DNA of 62,000 bases from Symbiodinium natans (GCA_905221605.1 CAJNDS010000472.1:1-62000), one strand, 5' to 3'. Counted from the stretch's first letter, positions 1 through 11,718 are shown. Program-made: numbers and translations. Notes: generated by a model from the sequence alone, not told the origin.

Positions 1-164
1 CCGAACCCCCTTGAACAGCTGGCGGGCGGCGACCGTCATCGGAACTACCCTGGACCAAGAGATTTCCTTGAAGATTTCCTGGAAGGTGAAGGGGCACCCA
101 CGTCATCATTGTTGCGCTGGAACCTTAAATCCAACCCGGCAAGCCCAAACCTCAATCCGGACAA

Positions 165-256
165 TTCCGAAAATTCCGGGAATTTTCAGCTCCGGGTGAT
201 TCCCAAAATTCCCAGGATTTTTAGACAAAAAGTGTTAAAATTCCCGGAATTTTCAG
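165..256. repeat. AATTCC/GGAATT short inverted motifs
   Basis: A cluster of short complementary words (aattccgaaaattccgggaatttt and relatives, also cccaaaattccc and aaaattcccggaatttt) that can fold back on itself. The same sequence vocabulary fills 55.9-57.4 kb, so this looks like a small dispersed member of that hairpin family. Confidence 0.5.
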
Positions 257-267
257 GATCCCCCTGC

Positions 268-477
268 AAGGCCCTCACAAGCAGCCAAATGGACCGGAAG
301 AGGAGGCGGGGCATCCGACGGGGCGGCCGCAGAGCGAAAATAGGGGTCGAGTCCGTAGCCTTTTATGGGGATAAGGCCCTCACAAGCAGCCAAATGGACC
401 GGAAGAGGAGGCGGGACATCCGACGGGGCGGCCGCAGAGCGAAAATAGGGGTCGAGTCCGTAGCCTTTTATGGGGAT
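268..477. repeat. Two tandem copies of a 105-bp unit
   Basis: The unit beginning aaggccctcacaagcagcc occurs at 268-372 and again at 373-477. The only difference I see is one base (gcggggcatc versus gcgggacatc), so the duplication is recent. The unit is 35 codons long, so a plus-strand frame runs through both copies as an Arg-rich 35-residue repeat (109-495). I see no domain in it and no reason to call it a gene. Confidence 0.85.
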
Positions 478-479
478 AT

Positions 480-1099
480 ATCCAAATCCGAGTAATAGCA
501 GTTATAACTTCGGCACCAAATTTAATACCCTACCTCCATCTAAAGAGAAAATATCGTATATTCTCTTCCATAAATATAATATCAGATATCCTCTCCTATA
601 AATATAATTCTGTAATGTCGTGAACCTTTTTGGTTCCTATTTGAAAAATATCAAAGAAAAATATCATCTATCCAATCCAATCTATTGATAACATATATCA
701 AAATCAATTTGTCGAAATTGAAACGAATTCTAAGCAATCGATTCTCCATAATCTTCAAAAAATTGCCAAAAAAGAATCAAATTCAGCGACATTATCTTCT
801 TGACCTCTTTCAGAAAATGATGGTCAAGATCGGAAATCCAAAAATATCCAGCCGGACACTCGGCACTGATCACGAATCAGTTGGTCAATTTTTTTTGCAA
901 AGCGCTATATTTCTAAAAGCGAGTCTTGTTGGCCGAGTCACTGCTCAAGAAGAGCTGACAAATCATCGGCCATCCAACTGACTGAGGCGCCTTCCATGCA
1001 GTGACAACCCATGCTTTTGCAAAGCTGTCTGCGACGTCTATTCCCTTCTGGTCCGTATATAAATATACTCTAACAACCCCCAAGACCCCATTCTAATTG
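480..1099. other. AT-rich intergenic stretch
   Basis: Markedly more AT-rich than its surroundings, with direct near-repeats such as tataaatataat around 560-615. The one open frame (685-981, plus) has no recognisable domain and a composition expected of AT-rich non-coding DNA. I see no gene here. Confidence 0.5.
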
Positions 1100-1483
1100 T
1101 TAATTATTAAGGCCTCTCGATCTGGGCCTGCCGCGCAGCCGTCTCTCTGACCTCACCGTTTGATCAAATCGGCCTTTGCAGCAAACATGTCGGCTGAACA
1201 GGGACGCTACCATCGCTGCGAGCTCTTCATTTGCCCACTGCACCTGTGCAACAACATCATGTGCAATTTCAAGGGTATGTCTGCAATAAACTGGATGAAC
1301 CTTGTAGTAGAGGGCATATCCTGACAACGTCCCTGCCTGCAACGATGACATTTGCAGCTTCTCGAAGGGTTTCATGAGCACCCAACTGGGGCCCTGGCGA
1401 CTGTAAAGCCTGCCATGAAACTCCGGAGGCGTGAGCCAAGCGAAGACTTTGGCTTCGCTGGCTTCGCCTTCACGGAGCAGCAT
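1100..1483 (-). CDS. Unrecognised coding-like block
   Basis: A 127-codon open frame. Its middle part (a Trp/Val stretch, then alternating hydrophobic and charged residues around EELAAMVASLF) reads like protein rather than random DNA, but I recognise no family. It may be one exon of a split gene. It is on the minus strand, like most coding-like blocks in the first 35 kb. Confidence 0.25.
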   Translation of the reverse strand: MLLREGEASEAKVFAWLTPPEFHGRLYSRQGPSWVLMKPFEKLQMSSLQAGTLSGYALYYKVHPVYCRHTLEIAHDVVAQVQWANEELAAMVASLFSRHVCCKGRFDQTVRSERRLRGRPRSRGLNN

Positions 1484-2528
1484 TGGCCGCTTTTAACCGA
1501 AGTCGCGCAAGGCAATGCCAGACATAGCTGCGGAAGAATCGGCCTGCGCCTGCGGCTTCACATCAGTTGATACCTCAGAGAAAGTCCTCCTCGCCGGGTG
1601 TAGAAATGGCCTGCAAATTGGCCGAAGCGGAAGTGGACTTCAGCCTACAAGGTTCGGCTGTAGAATCGCGTTCTGGGTTACACGCCGCACTCTGGACAGC
1701 GCGGAGAGGTTCTTAGTCAACCTTACTTGAAAGCTTCACCTGCATTTCAGCACCAGCTTGGCAGTAAAAAGCTCTCAGTTAAACCAAGGTCTCGGCATAC
1801 TTGTCATGCCGACAGAGGCCGAACATGGGAGTCCGAACAGACTCTTTTTGATCTTTGAGCTGCGGTTCCACCAAGAGTCACAAGAGTCGCAGTAACCTAC
1901 AAGCTCTGGTCCATTCAGACGTTCAGACGTCCATGCCTCTGCCAGCCCTGACTCAGACTTTTCACCCTTCAGCAAGCGCCAAATCAATGCATCGACAGGT
2001 CCCAGATTTGCTGCCGACCCTAATTAAGCTTGAAAATCTGCATGAGATCATGGAAAGTTCCCAACCTGAGTCGCTGAACGCACTGATGGCAAAACTAGCA
2101 AGAGAACGAAACGAAGGCCTTTGAACTTTGGGCCCTATTGCCTCCTACTGCCTCCTATTGCCTCCTGTTGCCTCCTGTTGCCTCTGAGTCTCCGAGTCTC
2201 TGAGTTCCGCACTGCATGCGCGGTAGAGAAAAGCAGAGCGCCCAAGATGCTGAGCACCAATGCAACAGGTCCGACGTTGTCCTGACGAGTGTGGCTCAGG
2301 ATGAACGAGAACTATATGCCAAGAAATGCACTCACATATTGAATATGCTAAGAAACGCACTAGATTTGACTGAAGATGTTTTCGACATGAGATACAACTG
2401 ACGAGTATTGGAATCCTCGTAGTGCATGTCGACTTTGTAGTCCAAGCCATCGGCGCGCCAATTGAAGACATGCACCGACCAGGCCTGAGCTCAACAAAGC
2501 GGCAACACAAAGTAGAGACTAGTAGAGA

Positions 2529-2729
2529 TCATCCTGATCGCTCCAGAAGAGTTGCGAGCAATCTGGACTGAGGCCCAGCGACAAGAAACACCGCGGCCAA
2601 CACAAGCAGCCGCCCAATTGTTGCGTGAGCTGCCTCTGTTGCCATGAGCCAGATCCCCAGCAGAACAATAACAAACTCAAGAAGCCTTCCATCCTCCAAT
2701 CGCAACTCCAGAAGACATGCTCGTCGCAA
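2529..2729 (-). CDS. Candidate exon with hydrophobic helices
   Basis: The frame encodes a short charged start followed by two hydrophobic stretches (around LLEFVIVLLGIWLM and RLLVLAAVFLVAG) separated by a polar turn, as in a membrane protein. No flanking exon could be joined and the family is not recognised. It could belong with the block at 3336-3671 on the same strand. Confidence 0.25.
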   Translation of the reverse strand: MRRACLLELRLEDGRLLEFVIVLLGIWLMATEAAHATIGRLLVLAAVFLVAGPQSRLLATLLERSG

Positions 2730-3335
2730 GCCTCCTCAGAGATGTGTAGCATCAGAACTCCTGATCGGGACTGTTTCGTATTGCCTTGCAGGATTATATA
2801 CGTTTGTGCGGCCGCATTGTAATGACTGAGTTTCTGGCCAGAAGCAGCCAGTATGGTGGCAAAATGGATCCACTCCAGAAATGTTCGCTCATTTGAGTAC
2901 CTGAGCTGGAAGAATAGCCTTGGATGCAACTAAGTAACTAATCTTTTCCTCCGCCCTGGACGTGCCACCTTCTGGCAAGGCACAAGGTCTTCGGCTGCAC
3001 AGCAACAATTGCTCTTCTTGTGGGTTTGTCCTGCAAAGCGTGCCGTTTTTAACAGGAGCAGCACAACAACTACATCCATGTTGGAGCATCCGGCTGCAAG
3101 TTACAGAAATCTGCCTGGGCTTCATTTCCAATGAATCCTGTAGCACCGGCAGATGCTCTCGCCATGAAATACATCAAGTCAGACATGGTCACCTCTCTAA
3201 ATTACGTTCCCTTTTGGGGTTACTATAGTAAGGCGGCCCTTAATATTTAGGGTAATCAAAAGGGAGCATAATTTTGAGAGCTGACCAACTAGGAGCTGGG
3301 CTCTGCATGAAGCCTTGCTCCTGGATAGACACGTG

Positions 3336-3671
3336 TCAAATTCGAGAGTTCTCAAGAAGCAAAACTCCCATGAAACGGGCCTTTGGTCCAGGCGCAGACC
3401 CGGAGAGCAATGGCCTAAGGGTCCAGAATCTACTCAGACTCTCGCCCATGTCTAGCAGACTGCAGGGACAAAGGTTGAGGTCGGTGATGTGCAGAAACAT
3501 CGCCGCTCGCATGAAGGCAACCATCCGGTTCTCAACAGGCCACACAGCCATCAGGCCGAGGAAATGGCGCATTGAGGGCACCAGCATCTTCAGCTGGCAC
3601 CAGATGCTTGGTATCTTCAATTGGCGACACACCTGCACCAACCACCCCAAGTGTGCCGACAAAGGTCTCAC
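3336..3671 (-). CDS. Unrecognised coding-like block
   Basis: An open frame of 111 codons. The central part (MRHFLGLMAVWPVENRM and following) is amphipathic and protein-like. The ends look like intron read-through. No domain recognised; possibly an exon of the same gene as 2529-2729. Confidence 0.2.
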   Translation of the reverse strand: MRPLSAHLGWLVQVCRQLKIPSIWCQLKMLVPSMRHFLGLMAVWPVENRMVAFMRAAMFLHITDLNLCPCSLLDMGESLSRFWTLRPLLSGSAPGPKARFMGVLLLENSRI

Positions 3672-3884
3672 TAAATGAAACCCAGGCCTCGTTTAGCCAG
3701 AGCGATCCGTGTCAGAGCCATCTGCGAAGCATGCGGGTTGGCACTGGTCTTGCTTTCAGTCTGGGGGCGGGGGGTCTGGAACTTGGGACTAAAACTAAAT
3801 CCTGTCGTGCAGGAGCTATTTGCGACAGCCTCCTGCTCCTGCTGAGGCGTAGTGCCGAACCTTTGTGCGGACAACGTATCTAAT

Positions 3885-4043
3885 CACAGACAAACACAGA
3901 CTAACACAGACTAACACAGACAAACACAGACAAACACATACAAACACAGACAAACACAGACAAACACAGACAAGCACTGACAAACACAGACAAACGCAGA
4001 CAAACGCAGACACACAGACAAACGCAGAAACAAACAGAGACAC
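3885..4043. repeat. Tandem repeat of acacagacaa-type 10-mers
   Basis: About fifteen imperfect copies of a 10-bp unit (aaacacagac with ct/ca variants). The long open frames in several registers here are a by-product of the unit and are not genes. Confidence 0.9.
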
Positions 4044-4311
4044 GAGAATCGAAGAATCGAACGGTCTGAGCCCTGCACTCGTGGAGCAGTCGCGCACTGC
4101 TCGGAGTCCACCTGTATGGAGCGATCATTCCGCACCATGCTAGATCTGGAATGGCCAGTCCAGCAAACTCTCGGCAGCCTGTGCGGAGCATCCTCCTCCC
4201 TGCCACCGCCACCTGCAGTCACATGACTGAGAGCTGTGCAGTCATGTTGCGGCATCATCGCAGGGCCCTGGCTCTTGACACTTCCTTCAGAAGGGTCTTG
4301 CGACCTCGGGC

Positions 4312-4372
4312 ATGTAAGTGTAAAGTGTAAGTGTAAGTGAAAGGTGAAAGTGTAAGTGAAGTGTACGTGTAA
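4312..4372. repeat. gtgtaagt short tandem repeat
   Basis: Runs of gtgtaagtgtaagtgaaaggtgaaa, a degenerate 6-8 bp tandem repeat just before the GC-rich minisatellite. Confidence 0.7.
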
Positions 4373-4420
4373 ATGACTGAGCATGCATGTTGGTGTGGGT
4401 ACATGGGTGTGCGCGCGTGG

Positions 4421-4700
4421 GTGCGGGGTGTGCGGTGTGCGGTGTGCGGTGTGCGGTGTGCGGTGTGCGGTGTGCGGGGTGCGGGGTGCGGGGTGCGGGG
4501 TGCGGGGTGCGGGGTGCGGGGTGCGGGGGGGGGCGGGAGTGCGGGGGTGCGGGGGCGGGTGCGGGGTGCGGGTGGCGGGGGGCGGGGTGCGGGGGTGCGG
4601 GGTGCAGGGTGCGGGGTGCGGGGTGCGGGGTGCGGGGTGCGGGGTGCGGGGTGCGGGGTGCGGGGTGCGGGGTGCGGGGTGCGGGGTGCGGGGTGCCGCG
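4421..4700. repeat. G-rich minisatellite (tgcggtg / tgcgggg)n
   Basis: About forty copies of a 7-bp unit: first tgcggtg, then tgcgggg, with a few longer G runs. The plus strand is extremely G-rich with regularly spaced G3-G4 tracts, so G-quadruplex formation is plausible. Its overlapping ORFs of 120-300 codons on both strands (Cys/Arg/Gly or Pro/His/Thr repeats) are artefacts of the 7-mer. Confidence 0.95.
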
Positions 4701-5528
4701 GCCGCGGGCACGGGCGTGGGCATGTGCATGTGCGCATGTGCGTGTGGGTGAGTGCGTGCGTGCGTGCGTGTGCGGGACATCACTGTACATACGGCGAAAA
4801 CACCACGATCCAATGTTCATAACCTTCATCGAGAAGTCGCAAACGAAGAGCAGAAAGCTGCACAACTTGCGCCTTAACAGCGCATGAGGTGGCGCATTGA
4901 ATCAGTGGGGCAGCGCACTTCCATGCCCAGCGAAGACAACGATGAGAAGTGGTGATATCAGATAGACGTCCTTCTGACTTACTGCACGTGCAACGCAGTG
5001 ATCGTTTTTGACCTTTTGTAATCAAGCAAGCTGTGCATTGGTGCATCATCGCTGTTGGCGGCATCACAACATTCACCTTGCCGCATTGCCAGTGGAGCAT
5101 GCTTCCAGAGCAGCTTTCCTCGGAGCACGTGATGTGCAGCATATGTGACATTGCAATGGAAGCAAGTTTGAGCACTTGGCATGCAGCATGTGGCATTACA
5201 AGTGCAGCAGGTGATGCAGCATTGGTGACACACATACATCCCGCACACTCACCCCAGAACTACAGCATGTTCGTGTAACACATCATTCATCTTTCTCCTA
5301 CATCAACCTTCTCTGTTACTTGTTGCTGTGAGCAAACGTGTCCAAGATGGTAGCATCCAAGCGTTTGTGTGCGTGTGTGTGTGCATGTATTTGCGGGTCA
5401 GTGTTGGTTGCAGTGGAGGAGGCCCATGATCAGGGATCTTTCATTTCGACCTACCTGATCGGGCGACCTGACGCAGCACTTTCGCGAGCCTTGCCAAGAT
5501 ACCTGTTTCCGCAATACTATCTGGCCTC

Positions 5529-5999
5529 TCAGAAGCACTCCTCTAAAGTAGCCAGACATCTGACATCACTTCCAAGCCATGGACGCGTGAGCATCATTCT
5601 CTTCATTGTCCTGGAGACCAGAATAAACCTTGGTAGCGACGACTCTGAACTGCAAAAGAAATTTTGAACTGCGCGTTGACCTTTCGCTCCCTGGCACTTG
5701 TCGTGGCAGTCGTGGCACAAGTCTGGCGAGGGCGAGGACGGGGCATTTGCGTACCAATGGGGCATCTGCAGCTTCAGCCTGGTCGGATCCGGCAGTAGCA
5801 CGAACAGACCAGAACACATCGGGTACGATTCAGGTCCCGACCCAAGGGCATGGAAGCGCGCTATGGCATGGGCTCCCTTGGAAAAGCCGTTTGCCTGCCA
5901 ACACAATGCACCCCACAACTTTGCTGAATCGCGGAGCCTCTCAAGACGAATCGCCTGCACGACGCTCCCATCTTCAAGAAGGCCAAGCCACCTGCTCAT
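5529..5999 (-). CDS. Unrecognised coding-like block
   Basis: A 156-codon open frame. Residues roughly 20-85 (around ANGFSKGAHAIARFHALGSG) look like real protein; the C-terminal part may be intron. Minus-strand frames just upstream (5974-6341) contain another protein-like piece (VDFFPYMAWVVDIFCVF), so a split gene may cover 5.5-6.3 kb. No family recognised. Confidence 0.25.
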   Translation of the reverse strand: MSRWLGLLEDGSVVQAIRLERLRDSAKLWGALCWQANGFSKGAHAIARFHALGSGPESYPMCSGLFVLLPDPTRLKLQMPHWYANAPSSPSPDLCHDCHDKCQGAKGQRAVQNFFCSSESSLPRFILVSRTMKRMMLTRPWLGSDVRCLATLEECF

Positions 6000-6604
6000 T
6001 ACCGTATATAGTCGAAGCTACGTCACTCCTCCCCGACCCGTGCAACACCTCGGCCAGGAAGACTCCTTCAAAGCTGAAGGGAACTTGACTGTGATGACCT
6101 TCCGAGGGCCGTGCATGTGAAAATACGCAAAAGATGTCCACAACCCAGGCCATGTATGGAAAGAAGTCCACGGAAGTGGGGCTGCTGGCATCCCATTCCT
6201 GTTGACGCACGACCAGGCGTGCATCCACACATCACGTGGTGAAATACCAACTGCGGCGAGCCTTGATCTTGCCAAAACGTACATCCTCATCCAGGATGAC
6301 AACGATGCCACCTCAACCCACAATGACCAAAAGCAAACCACAACGCTAGCTTATTGCCGCACTTCAGCATGGTTCGGGCATCGCGCAATCATCCTGCAAA
6401 ATGGATCGGCTGTAGCTCGCCTCAAAGTGCATCTCACAATCTGCTTGCATTTCATGTAAGTGAAGGACTCAAGGCTCTCTCCAGGGATAACGGGCAAATC
6501 TCTGCCACGTTCTTTGGGGCGGGCATTCCAAATGCGCACTACAAGGATACTTCGCGGCGGGAGCAGGATCTCTGAATTCTTCGGAGGCTTCACAAGGTTC
6601 TTTT

Positions 6605-6630
6605 GGGGGGGGGGGGGGGGGGGGGGGGGG
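6605..6630. repeat. Poly-G run (26 G)
   Basis: An uninterrupted run of G on the plus strand. Similar runs occur near 17.69 kb, 21.10 kb (as C) and 54.46 kb. Their length in the real genome is uncertain because long G runs are hard to sequence. Confidence 0.9.
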
Positions 6631-6639
6631 AAACTCAAT

Positions 6640-8300
6640 TTTGCCTGGCCTTTGCTTCACCAAGAGCTTAGAGTTTAGGGTGTAGGGCAGTTTGGGGAGC
6701 CTGAACCATCTGCTTGTAAACATAGAAGCCGACCCAAACGCAAACGTAGAGAAACCGTCCGAAGAATTACCCTAAAGACCAACCACCCCAACCGTTTTTG
6801 CCTAACCTCCTCAACCGACCTGCTACACCCAGTACAGCTTCTAAATCCTGACCCCCAGCCCCAAAAGCTCGAAGAGACTCGGACAATCTTCATTTCCCGA
6901 TCCCAGCTGCACCTCTGCCATCGGAGTCAGGGTGCTCCCAAATGTTCTGGCTACCTCAAGGCTCCACTTGTGCCGAGCTGGCAGGCAAGCATGCGCAGGA
7001 CCCCAGGACCCGAACCCCCCCCACTACCCTTCCTCGAGCAATACGAGCGCCGGGGGGCTGGACATCAACAATAAACTGAGCTGACACCTCCAAACTGCTT
7101 TTGCAGCTTCCAGTGATTCTGCCATCCCAGGCCTCTCTAGACTGTACATACGGAGATCGGCCCTCCTCCTCCCGGCCCCCCCTCCTCGTCCCCCTCCTCG
7201 TCCCCCTCCCGCTCCCCCTCCCCCCAACAACTCCAAAACTTGGCCTGCCGGGGGCAAAGGCTCACTTCCCTCGCAGGATTTTCATGGCGCTCCCGTGATG
7301 AGCAAGCCCACACAGTTGCAAGGCAAGCCACGCGAACGACTAGGATTCGAACACTCAGCAAATCTCAACAGCCAGCCTCCTGCATAGTTGTAGTTGCCAC
7401 CAGCTTGTCCGCGGGAGTGTCCTGATCAGCTGCCATGTTGAGGCTGTGACAAGAAGCACTGGCCCCTTGGCATTATCTGGACTAAGCCAGACACACTACC
7501 AATCACGGGGCGCGCCCCCATGGCCCGATCATCCAGGACGATGCTTGGGACCTTCGACATGGGGCATGAACATATTCAGCACCACGCTAGTAGGTATTGC
7601 AGCACCGCTAACCACAAGCAAGCAAAACAAATGGCAACAACAACGGCAAAACAACGGGTGCAACCAAAGAAAGCATTCTGCCACGCCTCAAGGGGGCAGT
7701 GGATAGGTCAGCATGTTGAGTTGACTACGTGAACGAAGTGAGAGCAGGATCGCTTCTTCTGGTGCCCCAGACCGAAGCTCCCCTAACATTTGACGGCTCC
7801 CATGCGGCAAGCGTTAACGCCCCGATTTATCAGGCCTTGGGGTCCGCAGTTGTCCGTAGCTCTTCACTATCCGGGAATACTGAAAGAGGCTTTGGGAACA
7901 AGAACTGCCTCAAGAGCACTACTAGAACATAGGAACCAAACAAGTGAAAAGCCCGTTCTTTTCGAAGCGAAGCAAGAATGGCATAAATTTTGACCCACAT
8001 GCGGTTACATAGGTACCGGTAAAACGCTATGGACCGCTTTCGTGACTTCCACAATCCTCAAACTTCAGGAATAAGCAAGCATCAACCGACCTTCTGATCG
8101 AAAGCCCAGACGCTCGAAAACTAGTGGAAGAGGGGGACAACACATAAATGCTGCAGCACCAGCACCAGCACCGACAGCGTCGCTGAACGCACCACGGAGA
8201 CAAACACACAGACAGCATCACCTCCTCGACAACCCTAAAATTCACAGTCGCGGCAAGACCCGTGGACCCGATTAAAAGTTGGCGAAGTCGCGACTAAGTC
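6640..8300. other. Stretch without a recognisable gene
   Basis: Open frames here are short and in all phases. A C/T-rich patch (about 7165-7226, tcccc/ctcctcgtc repeats) accounts for the longer ones. Nothing supportable as a gene or RNA. Confidence 0.4.
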
Positions 8301-8773
8301 AGCAATGACACTGCCAAAGAAATGCAAACCGCGTCAGGGAGGATGTCTGTCGGGCCTGGCCCTGAAGCAATCGTGCTACCTCATCACTCCTGCGCAGACT
8401 TTGCAAAAACTTGCGGCGCCTGACTAGGGAGAGTACACTCAATGTTCTGAGAGAGGCCTGATAAGTACTTCGGTTCGCTTCTTGGCCCCTTTGGCCTGAC
8501 AAGGCTGGGGATGCTACGCACCTCCCTGTATCTTTGTATTCGGATCCGGCCTGGTACACGACGCATGCGACCTGGTTGGGATCGCTTCGTCGCAAGTGCA
8601 TTGTAGCACCTGACCTTGGACAGGCGAGACACTTGCCCACTCGTAATTGTCATTTCCGAAGATGATCGACTGTGGCTGGTGGCACTTTGGGCTTCTGAGG
8701 GCAGCACGACGTGCCCTGGCTGGACTCCAGCACGTCCTTGTAAACCTCTGTTTGGAAGGGCCCAGCAGCCAAA

Positions 8774-8930
8774 AGCTCTCACGCGGTCTCACGCGGTCTC
8801 ACGCCTTGAAATCCTTCGTGTCAAGGAAGACGGAGGTCGTTTTGGGCCTCGGCCTCGGGGCTTCCAGTGCAGCCGTGCAGGATGATGCGGGTATACGCCG
8901 TTATACACCGTTATACACTTATACACCCCT
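8774..8930. repeat. Small tandem repeats
   Basis: Three near-copies of tctcacgcggtc at about 8778-8806, and a gttatacacc-type repeat at about 8890-8930. They are short and probably neutral. Confidence 0.6.
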
Positions 8931-9551
8931 TTCGTTTGGGCCGCTTCTCGTGTGTGCTGCATGGTTCTGAGTTCTTGGGGGTCGGACGCCTTCGCTCCGG
9001 CGGCAAGTGCGGGCACCGCCTGCAGCTCTCTCTGCGCATCTCTTCGCGACATATCGAATCTGCGACTTATCTTGCCGGTCCTGTGGATCCTTGGGGACCA
9101 TAAACGCCGCGAGCTTCACTCGGAACTTCATGGCTGCCTGGCACACTCGAACTCTGTTGCTGCTGTGCCGCGGTCTCTCTTCACAGCCTTCGCTTCTAGT
9201 AGGTAGGTGCTCTCAAGTGAGGCTCCTTGACGACCTGACCGCCAAAGTTGAAATAACAGGCCATTCCCAATCTACAACGTGAACAGGAGACAATCTGGGA
9301 CAGGGGCCAGCTTCGTCCTCTGCACCAGAAAGGCTGTGTCTCACATCGCTGTACCTGATGTTCTGAAGGCTTTCCCCGTATGGACCCTTTGGACCAGCCT
9401 CAAACTTTCAGGAAGTGGGGCGTGAGGAGCATAAGCTCAGGCATGGGCGCCAAGCGCCAAAATACAAAAAAGCACTGAAGCTTGGAATGGCTTTCTTTCT
9501 GGAGCCCCACTATATCCACTTATCCTTTCTGGCCTCCGTGCTTGGTGGACC

Positions 9552-9790
9552 CTACTCTGGAACTCTGAGGCTCCAGCGGAACTGCACCCTGGCAGGATCA
9601 GATTTAGATCTCAAGTACACTACGTATTGAAGTATTGAAGCCCTGTCGTGGCCCATCTGATCTGCCGCTCTGACAGACTTCATCACATGAACGGCTAGTC
9701 GGCACGCCTTCTTGCGCAACAACTGGGCAATGTTTCCAAACTTTCCCAGCATGTTCTCCTTTACAAAAGCAAGCGCATGTCAACTGAGCG
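9552..9790 (-). CDS. Candidate exon, unrecognised
   Basis: The minus-strand frame around MLGKFGNIAQLLRKKACR is a convincing amphipathic helix and likely coding. It lies 350 bp downstream (in minus-strand sense) of the SPX-like exon and could be a later exon of that gene. The rest of the open frame is probably intron. Confidence 0.25.
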
Positions 9791-10088
9791 AACTGGGTGA
9801 GGGGATGATCACAAGGGGCTACATGTAGATAGGCCCGGGCAAAGTCCGTTGCCATAAGAGGCGCTTTGGCAACCTGCACAAGGTGAGGTGCGAATCTGAA
9901 TAGGATCTTTCATAGGCCACTGCCTGGAGAGATGATATGCACGTTTCGACAGTGTACAGACGAAAACTCCCCAAGAAGCCTGCGTCATGAACCACTGCAT
10001 AATGAATTTCTTGCTAGACCTCGAAAAGATTGGATTCTCTTGGATTGCACCCTCAAGATGCAGCATGACAACTCTCGTCCCAGCTTGC

Positions 10089-10260
10089 AGCCATGCAGCT
10101 TCTCGTACTTCTTTAGTGCTTTCCGGAATCCAGTGAAGTTCTGCTGGACAAAGAACCTCTGGAGCGATGGGACATGATGGGACTGCAAGAAGTCTCAGAG
10201 ATGCTCAGAATGCGACTTCAGATCGCTGATGTCCGTGCCGACCTCCTCGAGCCTGTGACT
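10089..10260 (-). CDS. SPX-domain-like exon(s)
   Basis: Minus-strand reading gives a Phe-rich helix ending TGFRKALKKYEKLHG. This matches the conserved third helix of SPX domains (the pattern N-x-T/F-x-F-R-K-I-L-K-K-Y-D-K). SPX domains bind inositol pyrophosphates and occur at the N-termini of phosphate transporters, XPR1/PHO1 and VTC polyphosphate polymerase subunits. A second block just upstream (about 10200-10260, charged, LEEVGTDISDLKSH) could be the preceding helix after a short intron. The helix ends at a GC donor context (CATG|GC). I found no transporter or polymerase exons, so the full protein is unknown. Confidence 0.4.
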
Positions 10261-11056
10261 GCACTGGGATTGTAAGGCGAAACAGCTTTAAGTACTCCAA
10301 TTACCGGTGGCGAAATGAGGGACGCCTCCGGCATAGCTCCTCAACCGGCTTGGTGGTCGCAACATCCTGGAAGCGCACCGCATCTGCGCCACAGTCACTG
10401 AGCATCATACGGGGCAGAGACCTGAGTCAGAGTGACCGTATGTCGAACATGAAAATCCTTGTACAGATAGGCTAGATCTCAGTCCTGCTTCAACCCGTCC
10501 AGAAGCTTGTGAATCCGAGCCTCACATGGCCAAACAAACAAAAGCAACGCATGCTCTAGGCCAGAGGCAGATTTGTCGTCACATTCTATCCAAAGAGTCT
10601 TAGGTGGACAACCCTGGAGCAACAGTCAAGCCCTCGACCTCTTCGGTCTGCACGAACTTCCCAATGCGAGATAGCTCCGCAGCTGGCAGAAGAGAGCGCA
10701 TTGCAGCTGCTACGAAGCTAAAAAAGCTTGCGGCTCAACTGAACACAGCTACGACTCTCTCTGGACTCCAGATTCACGATGGCTCTCTTTATGTGTAAAC
10801 AGGCCGTGGCTTGCTCAGGATGTCGTTGAGGCGAGCCTGCGCATAGGAGTGTCCAGAAAGGAACAGCATGAAAACACAAAAACAGCACGAGCAGTTCAAC
10901 TTGTTCTGTCATGTTGGTTGCCAGTGCTTTCCCAATGCCCCAGACAACCTCGGGAGGCAGCTCTGGATTGGGACCCAGCCGCAGGAATGAAGATGTCCAA
11001 TGCGTGACCTGATGAAGAGGAACATTTTTTGCAGGCGACCGATATGCGCGAAGACT

Positions 11057-11359
11057 TCAGACAGCTTGGCCGACTGCTGACTCAACAGTGGCATTGTCCT
11101 TGTCCTGCGAGGGACATTCTATGCCTTTGCCCGTCTTCTTGTTGTGTCTGTCGGCCGCAACTATGCGTGCATCCATGTCCTGGCCGGTGTACACAGAGAT
11201 GGCCCTCTTCAGGTCCTTCTCCATTGCTCCATGAACACGCAGCTCCGTGATGGCAGACAATCCGGTGAGACCGCGCCTCATACTGGATCCAAGCACCTTG
11301 AAACTTCGGCCAATTGTTCGAGTTATAACTTTCCAGCGTCTGGCCGAACCTTTGCGCAC
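11057..11359 (-). CDS. Unrecognised coding-like block
   Basis: A 100-codon frame with protein-like composition between about residues 25 and 75 (around LSAITELRVHGAMEKDLKRA). No family recognised. It may belong to the same split gene as the SPX-like exon on this strand. Confidence 0.25.
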   Translation of the reverse strand: MRKGSARRWKVITRTIGRSFKVLGSSMRRGLTGLSAITELRVHGAMEKDLKRAISVYTGQDMDARIVAADRHNKKTGKGIECPSQDKDNATVESAVGQAV

Positions 11360-11718
11360 AAGGCATCAACGTCGGTATCAACGAGGCAACGCCATCGCTA
11401 GCAGCTGACATTTATCACGATTGAAACAGCACCTCTTACACAGCTTAGCGTGCAACGCTCCACCAACTCCATGTGCGTGCTTGCAACGTGAGACCATTCT
11501 TTTTCGAGCCTCTTTTTTGTGCTTTTTTGTGCTCTGATGGGCAGCTTGTTGCTGCATGGTCAGCCCACAACGTCAACAAACTTCGAAGACGGTGGCTTCC
11601 TTCAACCAGCGGCCAAGGCTTGGAATCTGCCTTCTTGATTCCAAGCCCTAAACCCTTCAGACCTTGGACTAGATCCTCGAACACAACCATGGCCGTGTTC
11701 CAGCGAAGTGCAGTGCCA

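Noticed and set aside
354-369. tccgtagccttttatgg as a spliced-leader relict (also 459-475)
   Set aside because: Only nine bases match the leader's 5' part before the sequences diverge, which is expected by chance in a window this size. The two copies come from one tandem duplication.
4255-4865. Overlapping ORFs of 120-300 codons on both strands
   Set aside because: They read through the 7-bp G-rich minisatellite and only repeat Cys-Gly-Val-Arg or His-Pro-Ala-Pro units.
7325-7360. tRNA-like T-loop (ttcgaatcc on the minus strand)
   Set aside because: The flanking bases cannot form a T stem and no acceptor or anticodon arm could be paired.
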